A stretch of 64,000 nucleotides of DNA from Idiomarina seosinensis (lineage in GTDB: Bacteria; Pseudomonadota; Gammaproteobacteria; Enterobacterales; Alteromonadaceae), in the NCBI RefSeq assembly GCF_003987275.1, contig NZ_PIQF01000003.1, forward strand, positions 233,315 through 297,314, written 5' to 3'. The position numbers were made by a program, and so were the translations under genes. The notes below the pieces were generated by a model. The model was not told the DNA's origin, made no database searches, and saw nothing but the letters and a program-made list of their open reading frames with translations. Positions 38,736-49,053 of the stretch are shown here, one piece after another (position 1 is the first letter of the stretch; each line of letters starts with the position of its first letter).

Positions 38736-39737
38736 TTAAGAAATAGGTGGAACATAAGCCTGTAACCGAGGCGGTAATTGGTTCAGCAAAATGGCGCGTA
38801 TGCCGTGCCACTGAGAGGAAACCAATAATAATCCAATACCTATCACTAAGCCAGTAATGGTGGTTGCTAAGTCGACCAGACCAACATTGGTTAATAGGCT
38901 GGCAAACACATAAAAGACATAAGCCAGCGCGGATACCATTAAGGCTCTGCGGTCGATAATTAACGACGTAACGCTCAGCAGTGCATAGACAGCAACGGTA
39001 ATTAGAGCCTGCGCAATACCAATATCAAAATCGCCTTTGGTGATACCGGCAAATAACGGGTTAACCAACATGGGGGCCGCCACCAGGTGTAACCAAAAGG
39101 CAATATCCGAACTGCGAGTTTGGCGTAGGGTATCTTTCCTATCCCAGTAAAGCGCAATGGCGAATACCAAAACGCCAGCAAGAAAAATCACAGACTGCCA
39201 AACAACAGTAGACTCTATCCACCATTCTAGCGGGACAAAAGCGGTGACCATCAGCAAGCCTAAACTGGTCGCAAACGCAATTGGCACCCGAAACCTAAGC
39301 CAATGAGCCACTGAAATAAGTGTGGTAACAGCTGTCGCGAGCATCGCGGCCAACTCGGTTTCACCGGTAATAAGTTTAAAACCAAAGAAGGCGCTAAAGT
39401 AAACACCGCCTAAACAGGTGAGCAGTAACACAATAGAGGGCAATGCCATTTGCCGCTTCCGGCTAAAGTACTCGGACATGATCCAGCTGCTAGCAGCGAC
39501 TAATAAACCGCCCAGCCCGAAACCAATTAAGTTGCCTAATGTCCAGGAAGCAACCAGAGTGACAACCGCCGCAATAACCACAAAGATGTCGTTAAAACCA
39601 CTAACGAAACGCACATGCTCTTCATCCTGAAAATGGGTATTGCGACGCTCTTCTACAAATTGGCGGAAGTCACTCGCTGACTGTTCAGAAATCACGCCTT
39701 CCTGAACCGCGGAGTGCAGGTCATCGTCCGTGTACAT
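38736..39737 (-). CDS. DUF2157/DUF4401-like multipass membrane protein
   Basis: 333 residues. A short cytoplasmic N-terminal domain ([32 protein letters not shown]) is typical of the DUF2157 group and is followed by about nine hydrophobic helices. Function of the family is unknown; some members accompany envelope proteins. The C-terminal segment ([23 protein letters not shown]) is polar. The gene heads a minus-strand pair with the 78-residue protein and is divergent from the DUF817 gene at 39911. Confidence 0.7.
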   Translation of the reverse strand: MYTDDDLHSAVQEGVISEQSASDFRQFVEERRNTHFQDEEHVRFVSGFNDIFVVIAAVVTLVASWTLGNLIGFGLGGLLVAASSWIMSEYFSRKRQMALPSIVLLLTCLGGVYFSAFFGFKLITGETELAAMLATAVTTLISVAHWLRFRVPIAFATSLGLLMVTAFVPLEWWIESTVVWQSVIFLAGVLVFAIALYWDRKDTLRQTRSSDIAFWLHLVAAPMLVNPLFAGITKGDFDIGIAQALITVAVYALLSVTSLIIDRRALMVSALAYVFYVFASLLTNVGLVDLATTITGLVIGIGLLLVSSQWHGIRAILLNQLPPRLQAYVPPIS

Positions 39738-39910
39738 ACCAAGTCCCTTGCTTAATAACCGAAGTGAATCAGTATGTTGACACTTTGTTAATGGGGAGTC
39801 AAAAGCTGGAGGGCGGTCTTCTAGCTACGACAAAACAGTTGCTGGTAACCAGTCAGGGTGGTAGAACAGAAAGCTTCGTTATTATTCTCAAGGCATGTTG
39901 TGATAGAGAT

Positions 39911-40729
39911 ATGGACATCAAAACCTTTGTAAAAGAGTTTTGGCTATTCGGTGTAAAGCAAGCCTACGCCTGTTTGTTTGGTGGCTTTTTATTGGCGCTA
40001 ATGCTGCTTACCAAGTTCTGGTATCCGCTAGAAGGGCTCCACCGATATGACTTTATCTTTTTAGCGGCTATCGCCTTTCAGCTGTTTCTTATCGTTTTTC
40101 GGTTGGAAACTTGGCGCGAGTTCACGGTTATTCTAGTGTTTCATATCGTCGCAACGGTTATGGAATTATTTAAAACCTCTGACGCTATAGGAGCCTGGGT
40201 ATATCCCGAAGAGTATGTTTTTGGAATTGCCAACGTGCCTCTGTTTACCGGGTTTATGTACAGTGCGGTAGGCAGTTATATCGCCCGGGTCTGGCGCATT
40301 TTTGAATTCGAATACTCCTACTACCCACCGAAAAGCGCAACCATACTATTAGTTTCCTTAGTCTATATAAATTTCTTTAGCCATCACTATATTTGGGACA
40401 TGCGCTGGGTGTTACTGGGCGCTACCATTTTGCTGTTCTACAAAACCACCATTTACTACAAAATAAACAAAACGCATCGCAGTATGCCGCTGTTGCTGGG
40501 TTGGTTTTTAGTCGCACTGTTTATCTGGTTTGCTGAGAACATTGCAACCTACGCGAATATCTGGATTTACCCGAACCAGACAGACGACTGGGAAATGGTC
40601 TCTGTTGCTAAGCTCAGCTCCTGGTTCTTGTTGATGTTACTGAGCTTTGTTCTGGTCGCTTCTATCAATCAGCTGAAAATAAGAAAAGCGGGGGAGTCAG
40701 AGGATCAACGTGTTAAGGCGTGTCCTTGA
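39911..40729 (+). CDS. DUF817 family membrane protein
   Basis: 272 residues from the ATG at 39911. An open frame continues upstream to a GTG at 39764, but that 49-residue extension is unlike the family start ([28 protein letters not shown]). About eight membrane helices are seen, with conserved-looking [56 protein letters not shown] and [18 protein letters not shown]. The role of DUF817 is unknown. It converges on the Hpt-REC-REC-GGDEF gene. Confidence 0.85.
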   Translation: MDIKTFVKEFWLFGVKQAYACLFGGFLLALMLLTKFWYPLEGLHRYDFIFLAAIAFQLFLIVFRLETWREFTVILVFHIVATVMELFKTSDAIGAWVYPEEYVFGIANVPLFTGFMYSAVGSYIARVWRIFEFEYSYYPPKSATILLVSLVYINFFSHHYIWDMRWVLLGATILLFYKTTIYYKINKTHRSMPLLLGWFLVALFIWFAENIATYANIWIYPNQTDDWEMVSVAKLSSWFLLMLLSFVLVASINQLKIRKAGESEDQRVKACP

Positions 40730-40736
40730 GTGTTTT

Positions 40737-40765
40737 AATAAACGTTAAATATGGCAACGTTTATT
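40737..40765. repeat. Perfect inverted repeat between convergent genes
   Basis: AATAAACGTT (40737-40746) and AACGTTTATT (40756-40765) form a perfect 10-base stem with a 9-base loop. The right arm covers the stop of the minus-strand gene. There is no T tract in the right place on either side, so it may be a weak bidirectional terminator or a 3'-end stabiliser. Confidence 0.45.
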
Positions 40766-42434
40766 GCTGAGTACTGACTTGATTGCGACCATTCCTTTTG
40801 CTCTCGTAGAGCGCTTTATCCGCAGTTTCGATAAGCTCTGAAGCGTCCATCTGATCGGGGAGGTGGCTTGAACAAATGCAACCTGCTGATAAGGTGCAGG
40901 AGAACTTTTGATTGTCCGCGGAAAACTCCATCTCACTAAACGCTATTCGTATTCGGTCAACTATTTTAAAAGCCTCCTGCTCTTGAGTGTTTGGCAAAAT
41001 AACCAAAAACTCTTCGCCCCCATAACGGCCAACAATGTCAGTTTGTCGAAACCGGTGACGTAGCAAGGCTGCAAGTGATGCGATGACCGTATCTCCGGTA
41101 GAATGTCCGTATGTATCATTTACGCGTTTGAAGTGATCGATATCCAGCATGATAATTGATAAGGCGGTTTTTTCCCGACGAGCCCGCATAAGTTCTCGGT
41201 CTGCGTGCTCCTTAATGGTTGCGTGCTTTAATAAGCCGGTTAATCCGTCCCTGCTGATTAATTGCTCTAGATTTCGCGCGCGATGCACTCTGGAACGAAT
41301 AGAGGAAATTAGACGTTCGTTCGAGATAGGCTTCACTAAAAAGTCATCGGCATCAAACAAAAGTGCCTCGGTTTGTTTATCGAGATTGCGTTCGGCTGAA
41401 AGGTAAACAATAGGAAGGCTTTCAAACTGCACGTTTTGTCGAACTAACAGCGCTATATCGATACCTGAGTACTCTGGCATTTCCATATCCAGTAGCAGCA
41501 ATTCAGGCCGAAACTCATTCAGTTCTGAGACAATATTTCTGACGTCGTGGAGAATACTAACCTGCATCCCTTGCGACTCTAGCTCTAGCTTCATTAATGA
41601 ACAGAGTTCTTTGTCGTCATCAATGAGCATGACACGAGGTTGTGCGGACTTCTCCTCGTTGACGACTGCCTCTAAATGACTGACTAGTTCTGAAAGGTTG
41701 ATCGGCTTCTTTAAAAAGCTTGTTGCGCGAATTTTCGCGGCTTTTATTCGCTGATCAAAAGCATCGTTTTCGGACAGCATGATAAGCCCTTTAGGAGCTC
41801 CTTCTGTGGTTGTGAACAATGTTTTGAAATCTGCTGTGGCATTGAATGGATGGCCGTCCATATCAATAATAGTTGCATCCGGCCAGCCCCCTTTATCCAC
41901 TAACTTAAGTGCTTCTTTCAGGGTTACAGTGTTGATTTTAAAGTTGAAGTTTACAAGCTGCTTCGAAAATTGGGCGGCTAATTGTTCGTTTTCTTCAATG
42001 AGCCATACTTCGCCTTCATGAGCTGAACGGGACGGATTAGTTTTCTGGAGTGTTTTAGCAGTGCTTGCAGACTCACTAGAAGAGGATGCATTATGAACAC
42101 TAGTTCTATCTAACAGCTGACAAAAACGGGTGACATCATTACTAATTAGTTTAATGATTGTGTCTTGCCCGAACTGACTCGCAGATTCTTTTAATTTTTC
42201 GTCAATACGGCGTGCTTCTTCGCTGATTTTATCAAAGCCGAAAGTTCCTGCAGAGCCGCTGATGGAGTGCAGTATAAGATGTATCTCATCAACTCTTTGG
42301 TTGGCGTTAGTGAGGCTTAATCCGTCTAATAGAGAAGTTAGTTTCGACTTATCTGACACCAGACGTTCTTTATACTGATCTCGGATAGCCTGGATTTCAG
42401 CCTGTAGCTCTTCTGGTACATTATGTTTGCTCAT
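40761..42434 (-). CDS. Hpt-REC-REC-GGDEF diguanylate cyclase
   Basis: 557 residues from the ATG at 42434. Hpt about 1-110 (phospho-His box LILHSISGSAGTFGF); REC1 about 145-265 is degenerate (IEENEQ in place of the acidic pair, though IIDMDG remains); REC2 about 270-395 is complete (IDDDKE, LLDMEMPEYSG, VKPI). GGDEF about 400-555 has an active GGEEF with I-site RQTD 5 residues before it. It should make c-di-GMP in answer to phosphorylation. It overlaps the response regulator gene by 14 bases and ends the second signalling operon. It is the EAL-less relative of the protein at 32903-35347. Confidence 0.93.
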   Translation of the reverse strand: MSKHNVPEELQAEIQAIRDQYKERLVSDKSKLTSLLDGLSLTNANQRVDEIHLILHSISGSAGTFGFDKISEEARRIDEKLKESASQFGQDTIIKLISNDVTRFCQLLDRTSVHNASSSSESASTAKTLQKTNPSRSAHEGEVWLIEENEQLAAQFSKQLVNFNFKINTVTLKEALKLVDKGGWPDATIIDMDGHPFNATADFKTLFTTTEGAPKGLIMLSENDAFDQRIKAAKIRATSFLKKPINLSELVSHLEAVVNEEKSAQPRVMLIDDDKELCSLMKLELESQGMQVSILHDVRNIVSELNEFRPELLLLDMEMPEYSGIDIALLVRQNVQFESLPIVYLSAERNLDKQTEALLFDADDFLVKPISNERLISSIRSRVHRARNLEQLISRDGLTGLLKHATIKEHADRELMRARREKTALSIIMLDIDHFKRVNDTYGHSTGDTVIASLAALLRHRFRQTDIVGRYGGEEFLVILPNTQEQEAFKIVDRIRIAFSEMEFSADNQKFSCTLSAGCICSSHLPDQMDASELIETADKALYESKRNGRNQVSTQQ

Positions 42435-42813
42435 TAGCACGATTCCAGATGTCCTTTAGTTGGGTCGGTAATGTCATTGGGTCAAATGGCTTAGAGATAA
42501 CGTCTTGGGCGCCGAGTTCTTTTAGCTCTTCAACTTCAGAGTTTAGAACTTTGGCGGTAAAGAATACTACAGGTGTTCCATCTAGCAATCCCTTTTCCTG
42601 AAGCTGTTTCAGTGTGTGTGGCCCGTCCAGGCCCGGCATCATAACGTCTAACAATACTAAGTCGGGTTTAAAGTCAGCTATTTGCTCAATTGCCTCGTAG
42701 CCCGATGAGCAGATGAGTGATGTAAACCCGCCAACCTTATCGAGAGACAGCTTTGCAATGGCCTGGATGTCTGGTTCGTCATCCACCAATAAAACACGTT
42801 TTAACTCAGACAT
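42421..42813 (-). CDS. Single-domain response regulator
   Basis: 130 residues from the ATG at 42813, which has AGGAG upstream. A lone REC domain with VDDEPD, LLDVMMPGLDGP (phospho-Asp), FTAK and VISKPFDP. About half of its residues match the regulator at 29328-29717 by eye. It lies between a CHASE hybrid kinase and the Hpt-REC-REC-GGDEF gene, overlapping both, so it is probably the shuttle that links kinase to output. Confidence 0.93.
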   Translation of the reverse strand: MSELKRVLLVDDEPDIQAIAKLSLDKVGGFTSLICSSGYEAIEQIADFKPDLVLLDVMMPGLDGPHTLKQLQEKGLLDGTPVVFFTAKVLNSEVEELKELGAQDVISKPFDPMTLPTQLKDIWNRANEQT

Positions 42814-45640
42814 GGGGTCTCCTATTCTCATTATTGCCAGCGAGTTTATCGATCAAATCAACGAAGTTGGTACGCGTAAAATTTGCTTTATCCATAATCG
42901 CATCGACACGGCTAGCTTTTTCAAGTGACACCTCGGGGTCGGATGTAACCACGATCTTTATTGCTTCATGAGTGCTGTTTGCAATCTCAATGATGTCGCA
43001 ACCAGAGCTGTCTGGTGAAAGAATATCGAATATTACAACATCATATTTGTTTGATGATAATTTCTGCTTGGCTTGCTGTATAGAGCTTGCCGTATCGACC
43101 TCATAGTTATCTTCTAGTATGGCGGTGATAACAGCAGAGAAATCATCAGAGTCTTCTACATGTAATACGGACTTTTTATTAGAAAGGTTGGTCTTTTTCG
43201 GCAGAGAAAACCAAAATCTTGTTTTCTGATTCAGTTCTGAGTCGAAGCCAATGGTTCCACCCATTTTTTCGATAATCGTTTTTGTAATAGCAAGTCCAAG
43301 CCCAGTTCCACCTTTATTTCGTGAGTCTGAAGACTCAGCTTGTGCAAAAGGCTCGAATACTCTGTTTTTAAAAGCCTCAGGAATTCCTGAGCCGTGATCA
43401 ATAATCTCGATAAGAACATTTTGACCCGTCATTGATGCAGTCACCCGAACCTCACCATCATTCGGCGAGAATTTTGCGGCATTTGAGAGTAAGTTGGTCA
43501 TTGCCTGTATAAACCGAAGTTCATCAACGACGATATGAGCGTCTGTCGATAACGTATTATCGAACTTAATTATCGCGTTCTCTTGTTCGGCATAGCTGCG
43601 ATTTTCTGCAATGGCTTGGTCTAACAATAATTTGAGCGAATGTTCCTGAAACTTAAAAGTTAAGTTTCCCGAGGTCAGCTTTTCAATGTCGAGTAGGTCA
43701 TTAATCAGCAGTGTTAATCGTTTACTGTTCCGGTTGGCTAAGTCCAACACATTTTTAGTTTCCTCTGAGAAACTCTTTTCTTCTAGCGATAGCAGTGAGA
43801 GAGCGCCAGAAATTACTGAAAGAGGTGTTCTTAATTCATGGCTCACAGTGGATAAAAATTGCGATTTTAATCTTTCAGCTTGTTCTGCGGCTTCTTTCGC
43901 GAAGACCAATGACGAAATTTCATGCATTGCGCCCAGCATAGACTGAGGAACGCCGGACTCATCACACTGAATGACGGCATGGCCTTTCATCCAACGCAGT
44001 TCCTCGTTATCGGCTCTGATAATACGAAACGTCGTTTCAAGTGGGGGAGGCGCTTCACTAAAGGGGTCTCGATTGAGCGCTCTTCTCTTCAACTTTTCTA
44101 GTAGTTGATTAAACTCTTCTCGTTCTTCGTGACAAAACACGGGTTCTATACTTTCATAGTTACCATAAAAGTCGCGATGAGTTGTTCCCGTCAGTGAGTA
44201 CATCTGCTCATTCCAGAGCATTTTATAATCTTTTAAGTCGAGTTCCCAAACGCCGATATTGGCCACTTTGGTGGCTGATTCTAATCGTTCTTTTAGTTCA
44301 TTAAGCGTGAGCTGATCATTAATATGTTGGCTGATATCTGTCGCTAACCCTAGATAGCCAACGGGATTGCCGTCGTTGTTAAATTCTTTAGTGACAATCA
44401 ACTCAACCGGAATGCGCTTTCCGAACTTAGATATGTAGGTCCAGTTATCTTTTTCTGACCCTTCAATGTCTGGTATTGCTGTAAACACAGAAAAACCAGA
44501 AATATCTTTATCCAGCTGTGCTGTCAGTATTTTCTCTTTTTTGGTTACTTCATCGGGGTCATGAAAAATTGCTGGTGTTGTTTTATTAATAACCTCGTTG
44601 GCTGAATACCCAAGCATGCGCTCGGCGCCGCGGTTAAAGACGGTTATTAAGCCGTTTCTGTCGGTTGCAATGATAGCCGTTTCAGATGCGGCATTAAGCA
44701 CGTGGTTTAGTTTACTGTTGACATCACTTAGTTCCTTTGTGCGAGCTTTAACTTCGGTTGATAGTGAATTAAGTAAGTTTTGCTGATAGACATGTCGCGT
44801 CAAAAAATAAATGCCAAGCACTACAGCAAGAGTGAGGCACCAAATGATAAAGCGAGCAACCCAGAGATTTGGTTCATCTTCTTCAACTGCAATAGCAAGC
44901 TGCCAGTCTCCGCTGGGAGTTTCTACAACAGTTGTTGCGGATGCATCAGCAAAAACCGCCGCATCTCCTATAAAAGGGGATGGATTAATGTTTTTGGTGT
45001 TGTTGGCATGTTTTAAACCCAGCTGTACTGAGATTTCTGTTTCTTGAATTTCTTCCGTTAACGACTGAAATAAGCGATCTGCGTCTATAACAGCGCTGAT
45101 TATGCCCCAGTAATTATCATTAAGGTATACCGGGGATCGGTAAATTAGCCCTAAACCGCCCTGCACTAATTCCAAAGGGCCGTCGAGGGCAACAGTGTTT
45201 GACTCAATAGTTTGTTTGATCGATGGCCACTGAGATGGCAGGTTTTCGTAGTTCAAGCCTAACGCGGCCTCATTTCCCTCAAGGGGGATAATCCAGGAAA
45301 GCTTATTATTAGGGGCAATACCAATATTTCTAAAGAAGGGACTAAATTGATAAACTTGTTTAAGCATTGAGTTTACTTCATCCGAAACAATATCTCCTCG
45401 GCGTGCAACAATATATGCCTCGATGCCGTTTGTTAAAAATATCGTCCCATTAAGCTCTGTTTCCAGTTGAGACTTAAGCCTGATAGCAAGCTCCGAGGCG
45501 CTGCGTTCCAGATCCGCCCGCTGACTTTTTTTATACTCATAAATAAGGTACTCAGTAGCTCCGATAAAACTGAAAAACAGCAAGGCGGCGATTAGTTTGA
45601 GCCAGCGTGAGCTTTTATATGAATGCCGATAATAACTCAT
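42806..45640 (-). CDS. CHASE-PAS hybrid histidine kinase
   Basis: 944 residues. TM1 about 14-32, a CHASE periplasmic sensor about 35-265 (SPFFRNIGIAPNNKLSWIIPLEGNEAALGLNY), TM2 about 280-300. Two PAS domains follow (about 325-450 and 455-600), then HisKA with STVSHELRTPLSVISGA, the ATPase domain (NLLSNAAKFS, GGTGLGLAITK) and a C-terminal REC (LHVEDSDD, IFDILSPDSSG, MDKANF). It overlaps the preceding kinase gene by 4 bases (ATGA) and the response regulator gene by 8. CHASE domains read small extracellular ligands such as peptides or cytokinin-like compounds; the ligand here is unknown. Confidence 0.92.
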   Translation of the reverse strand: MSYYRHSYKSSRWLKLIAALLFFSFIGATEYLIYEYKKSQRADLERSASELAIRLKSQLETELNGTIFLTNGIEAYIVARRGDIVSDEVNSMLKQVYQFSPFFRNIGIAPNNKLSWIIPLEGNEAALGLNYENLPSQWPSIKQTIESNTVALDGPLELVQGGLGLIYRSPVYLNDNYWGIISAVIDADRLFQSLTEEIQETEISVQLGLKHANNTKNINPSPFIGDAAVFADASATTVVETPSGDWQLAIAVEEDEPNLWVARFIIWCLTLAVVLGIYFLTRHVYQQNLLNSLSTEVKARTKELSDVNSKLNHVLNAASETAIIATDRNGLITVFNRGAERMLGYSANEVINKTTPAIFHDPDEVTKKEKILTAQLDKDISGFSVFTAIPDIEGSEKDNWTYISKFGKRIPVELIVTKEFNNDGNPVGYLGLATDISQHINDQLTLNELKERLESATKVANIGVWELDLKDYKMLWNEQMYSLTGTTHRDFYGNYESIEPVFCHEEREEFNQLLEKLKRRALNRDPFSEAPPPLETTFRIIRADNEELRWMKGHAVIQCDESGVPQSMLGAMHEISSLVFAKEAAEQAERLKSQFLSTVSHELRTPLSVISGALSLLSLEEKSFSEETKNVLDLANRNSKRLTLLINDLLDIEKLTSGNLTFKFQEHSLKLLLDQAIAENRSYAEQENAIIKFDNTLSTDAHIVVDELRFIQAMTNLLSNAAKFSPNDGEVRVTASMTGQNVLIEIIDHGSGIPEAFKNRVFEPFAQAESSDSRNKGGTGLGLAITKTIIEKMGGTIGFDSELNQKTRFWFSLPKKTNLSNKKSVLHVEDSDDFSAVITAILEDNYEVDTASSIQQAKQKLSSNKYDVVIFDILSPDSSGCDIIEIANSTHEAIKIVVTSDPEVSLEKASRVDAIMDKANFTRTNFVDLIDKLAGNNENRRPHV

Positions 45641-48600
45641 TCGTCTACCTCAAGCGCGCATGTGGGCTTTGGCAGCATGATGTAAAAGTCTGTACCAGTT
45701 GAATCTGTGATAAAGTCGATGTTGCCTCCTAAGCGATCAACAATCTCTTTTGATATAGACAATCCGAGGCCAGTACCGCCTGTTGCTCGCGTATTGCTTG
45801 AGTTTGCTTGGGCGAACTTCTCAAATACTCTGGGCTGAAATTCCTCAGGGATCCCTTCGCCGTTATCCTTTACTGATATTCGAACATATTCGCCGGTTTC
45901 TTCAGCAAAGATTTTTACAGTCTCACCTTTTGGTGAGAACTTGACGGCGTTTGAAATTAGATTGGCAAGAACTTGTTCAAACCGTTGAGCATCGACATAA
46001 ATACAAAGCGACGGATCGATAGGGTATAATTCTAGATTAACTTGGTAACGACGAGAATAGGGCGTATTGCGGTCAATAATCGCTTCCAGTAAAGGAGCGA
46101 CAAGCAGATTTTCAAAATGCATTTGCATTCTTCCGGCTAGCAATTTTTCGAGATCGAGTATGTCATTAATCAGTAAGTTCATGCGAACACTGTTCTTTTT
46201 AGCAACCTCTATCATTTCTGTGGCTTGCGTGGGGAGCTCGCCAAAAGTACCGCCAAGCAATAAGTCAAGGGCACCGGTAATTGATGTTATGGGAGTGCGC
46301 AGCTCATGACTTACTGTTGAGACGAAGGCATTTTTAATTTCTTCGTTACGTTTGCGTTCTGAGATATCTTCGATGATGGACCAAATTAGCTTCCTGCCAT
46401 TGTCGTCATAGACGACCATCCCGTTTAACAGGACAGGGTAACGACTCCCGTCTTTACGAATGTATTCTTTTTCAAAGGGACCATAGCGGCCGGTATCCGC
46501 CAAAACTTCCAGTTGCTTGATTTCTTCCTCTTCATATTCGCGAGGTGTCACGTCCCAATAACTTAAAGAAATAAACTCTTCGCGTGTATACCCAGTGGGC
46601 GCTAACAGCGCATTATTTAAGTCAACAAACTTCCCTGTTTCGTAGTCGTTTAGTGCAATGCCAATCGGAGACAGTTCAAAAAGACCCCGTAATCGACTCT
46701 CACTATTTTCCAGCGCTTCGTTTTTATGTTTAAACTCCAGAGACGAAGAGACCCAGCGGGCGAGCAAGCCTAAAAACTGCTTTTCAGTCTCCTTAAAGGG
46801 TTCGCCTCTGGGATGTGCGGAAGAAAAGTTGAGAGTACCAAATGGGTGCCCATTCACGTTTATTGCTAAACCAATGTAAGATTCAAGGCCAAATGCCTCA
46901 TAACAGGGGTGTTGCCGGTACTTGGATGTCGCCATATTTTCAATGGCAACAGTTTCACCCTCAGACATCACTATTTGGCAATAGGTGTCTTTAAGTGGAA
47001 ACGTTTGTCCTGTTGTTAAGTCGGCCTCTTCTGGCGCATTATAGGCGATGATCTCATATTCTTGCGCTTGCTCATTAATCCTACTGACAATACCGAGTTC
47101 GAGATCCAAGTAGGCGCATGCCAAGTTAAGACCTTGAGTAATGCGCTGAAGCGGGTTCTCAGGAGAAAGTGAGGCGATTTGGTTAAGCGCTTTAAAGGCT
47201 GCAAGTTGAGTTTGTAACTCATCTTGGTTTTGTTTCTGCTGCGTGATGTTGAGAATGAATCCATCGAAATAATCAACATCGCCTTCTTCATTTTTTATGG
47301 CTCTGCCCTTTTCCTGAGCCCAGCGAATGCCTCCATCGCGGTGCAAAATTCGGTACTCGAGGAGCCACTCTTGATTATTTTCAATGGCTTTTGATACTTC
47401 CCGCTCCAATCTCTCTTTATCATCAGGGTGAATAACACTGTCATAGCTACGAACGGTATTCTGAATAAAGTCGGTTGCAGGGTAACCCGACAGAGGGTCT
47501 ATCTTGTCACTCATGTACAGCATCGTCCAATGCTCATCGTGAAGGCAGCGATACGTCACACCCGGAATATTATTCACAAGTGAGCGAAACTGAGCTTCAC
47601 TGGCTTTTAATGCTTGTTCACTTTTTACTTGCTGGGTTATATCGCGAACCGCGAATACGTAGTGAGTTTCAGCGCCCACGACGAGGGGGGCACCGTTAAC
47701 TGATAACGCTTTCCACTCCCCACTCGGCCAATGGATAGCGTGCTGCACATCGCTGATGGATTGACCGGTTCGACGGACAACAGGAAAAGGAAGCTCTTCG
47801 GGGGGAAAGAATGACCCATCGATTTTAGTAATTTGCCAGCGCGGGTCGTCAAAGGTTGCATTAGTTTTATCCGGTGATTCCTGTGGCTCTAACCCCAAAA
47901 CATTGACTGCTTCAGCATTTGCGTAGGTGAATTTGCCCGCCTCATCGAGTACGAAGAAAGCAACAACATTACTGTTAAAAATCTTTTCAAGAAATTCGCG
48001 CTGAGACTTTATTTCTCTCTCTGCTTGTTTCTGCTTGGTAATATCTTCATGAGTACCAGCAATGAGAAGAGGCTCGCCACTTTCAGTGGTCGAAACCAAC
48101 CGCCCGCGGTCATGGACCCATACCCAATGTCCATCTTTGTGACGCATGCGCGCGTTGAAATCATAGAAATCGGTTTCACCCCGAAAGTGTTGTTGTAACA
48201 ACTCATTAGACTTTTCTAAATCGTCAGGATGTGCAAGCGACATCCAGGTATCAATTGAGATGGGTTCAAGTTCCGCCAGGGTGTAGCCAACGATATTTGC
48301 CCAGCGCTCATTAAAAACTGTTTCTCCGGTTTGGACATTCCATTCCCAGGTGCCGACGTTGGTTCCTTCTAAAATGGACTGGAGCCGTTGTTCATTCTTT
48401 TTCGTTGCTTTGAGCTTCTCAGTGAGTTTGATTTCATCCTGCACGGCCGACGCAATGTCTTGCAAAATGCTTCTTTCTGCAACAGAAAGTACGCGAGGTC
48501 GAGTATCGATAACACAGAGAGTGCCAATCCGAAAACCATCGATACTTTGAATGGGGCAGCCCGCATAAAACCGGATTTTTGGGTCATCAATGACTAACGG

Positions 48601-48903
48601 GTTATCGCTAAACCGGCTGTCTTCCTTTGTGTCGTTAACTTCAAACACTTTGTCGTTGAGTATGCTGTAGGCGCAGAATGCAAATTCACGTGGTGTTTCT
48701 GAAACCGAAAGGCCTTGCTTAGATTTAAACCATTGTCGGCACTCATCGACAAGGGAAATAAGGGCGATTGGCACGTTCAGGGCAGTTTGTGCAATGCGAG
48801 ATAGTCGATCAAATCGTTCTTCCGGGGGAGAGTCCAGCAGTCCCGTTTCTTGTAACGCTTTTAAACGTTGTTGTTCATTATCTGGGATATCAGCTGATTT
48901 CAT
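45637..48903 (-). CDS. Cytoplasmic GAF/PAS histidine kinase
   Basis: 1,088 residues, no membrane helices. In order: GAF (about 15-160), PAS (165-295), PAS (300-420), PAS (425-555), GAF (565-720), PAS (725-850), HisKA with STVSHELRTPITSITGA (about 855-925) and an ATPase domain (NLISNAVKFS, GGTGLGLSISK). There is no receiver domain, so its phosphate must go to the receivers coded by the next genes. It heads the second signalling operon, which runs to 40761 with overlapping genes. Six sensory domains suggest that it combines several cytoplasmic cues. Confidence 0.92.
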   Translation of the reverse strand: MKSADIPDNEQQRLKALQETGLLDSPPEERFDRLSRIAQTALNVPIALISLVDECRQWFKSKQGLSVSETPREFAFCAYSILNDKVFEVNDTKEDSRFSDNPLVIDDPKIRFYAGCPIQSIDGFRIGTLCVIDTRPRVLSVAERSILQDIASAVQDEIKLTEKLKATKKNEQRLQSILEGTNVGTWEWNVQTGETVFNERWANIVGYTLAELEPISIDTWMSLAHPDDLEKSNELLQQHFRGETDFYDFNARMRHKDGHWVWVHDRGRLVSTTESGEPLLIAGTHEDITKQKQAEREIKSQREFLEKIFNSNVVAFFVLDEAGKFTYANAEAVNVLGLEPQESPDKTNATFDDPRWQITKIDGSFFPPEELPFPVVRRTGQSISDVQHAIHWPSGEWKALSVNGAPLVVGAETHYVFAVRDITQQVKSEQALKASEAQFRSLVNNIPGVTYRCLHDEHWTMLYMSDKIDPLSGYPATDFIQNTVRSYDSVIHPDDKERLEREVSKAIENNQEWLLEYRILHRDGGIRWAQEKGRAIKNEEGDVDYFDGFILNITQQKQNQDELQTQLAAFKALNQIASLSPENPLQRITQGLNLACAYLDLELGIVSRINEQAQEYEIIAYNAPEEADLTTGQTFPLKDTYCQIVMSEGETVAIENMATSKYRQHPCYEAFGLESYIGLAINVNGHPFGTLNFSSAHPRGEPFKETEKQFLGLLARWVSSSLEFKHKNEALENSESRLRGLFELSPIGIALNDYETGKFVDLNNALLAPTGYTREEFISLSYWDVTPREYEEEEIKQLEVLADTGRYGPFEKEYIRKDGSRYPVLLNGMVVYDDNGRKLIWSIIEDISERKRNEEIKNAFVSTVSHELRTPITSITGALDLLLGGTFGELPTQATEMIEVAKKNSVRMNLLINDILDLEKLLAGRMQMHFENLLVAPLLEAIIDRNTPYSRRYQVNLELYPIDPSLCIYVDAQRFEQVLANLISNAVKFSPKGETVKIFAEETGEYVRISVKDNGEGIPEEFQPRVFEKFAQANSSNTRATGGTGLGLSISKEIVDRLGGNIDFITDSTGTDFYIMLPKPTCALEVDE

Positions 48904-49053
48904 TTAAACGCTCCACTTTATAACCGCCTCAGAACAATACTATGTAGCTAGGTAAGGAACTGCAATGATTTTGTGCAGAGCGATTCTTAAAAGGTTCCGG
49001 AATCAAAGTAGTATTATCGGTTACCATTTTACGAGGCTTTAAAGTAGCCATGT

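Noticed and set aside
39764-39910. Longer N terminus of the DUF817 protein from GTG 39764
   Set aside because: The 49 extra residues are polar and Cys-containing and unlike the family; they cover the likely promoter region.
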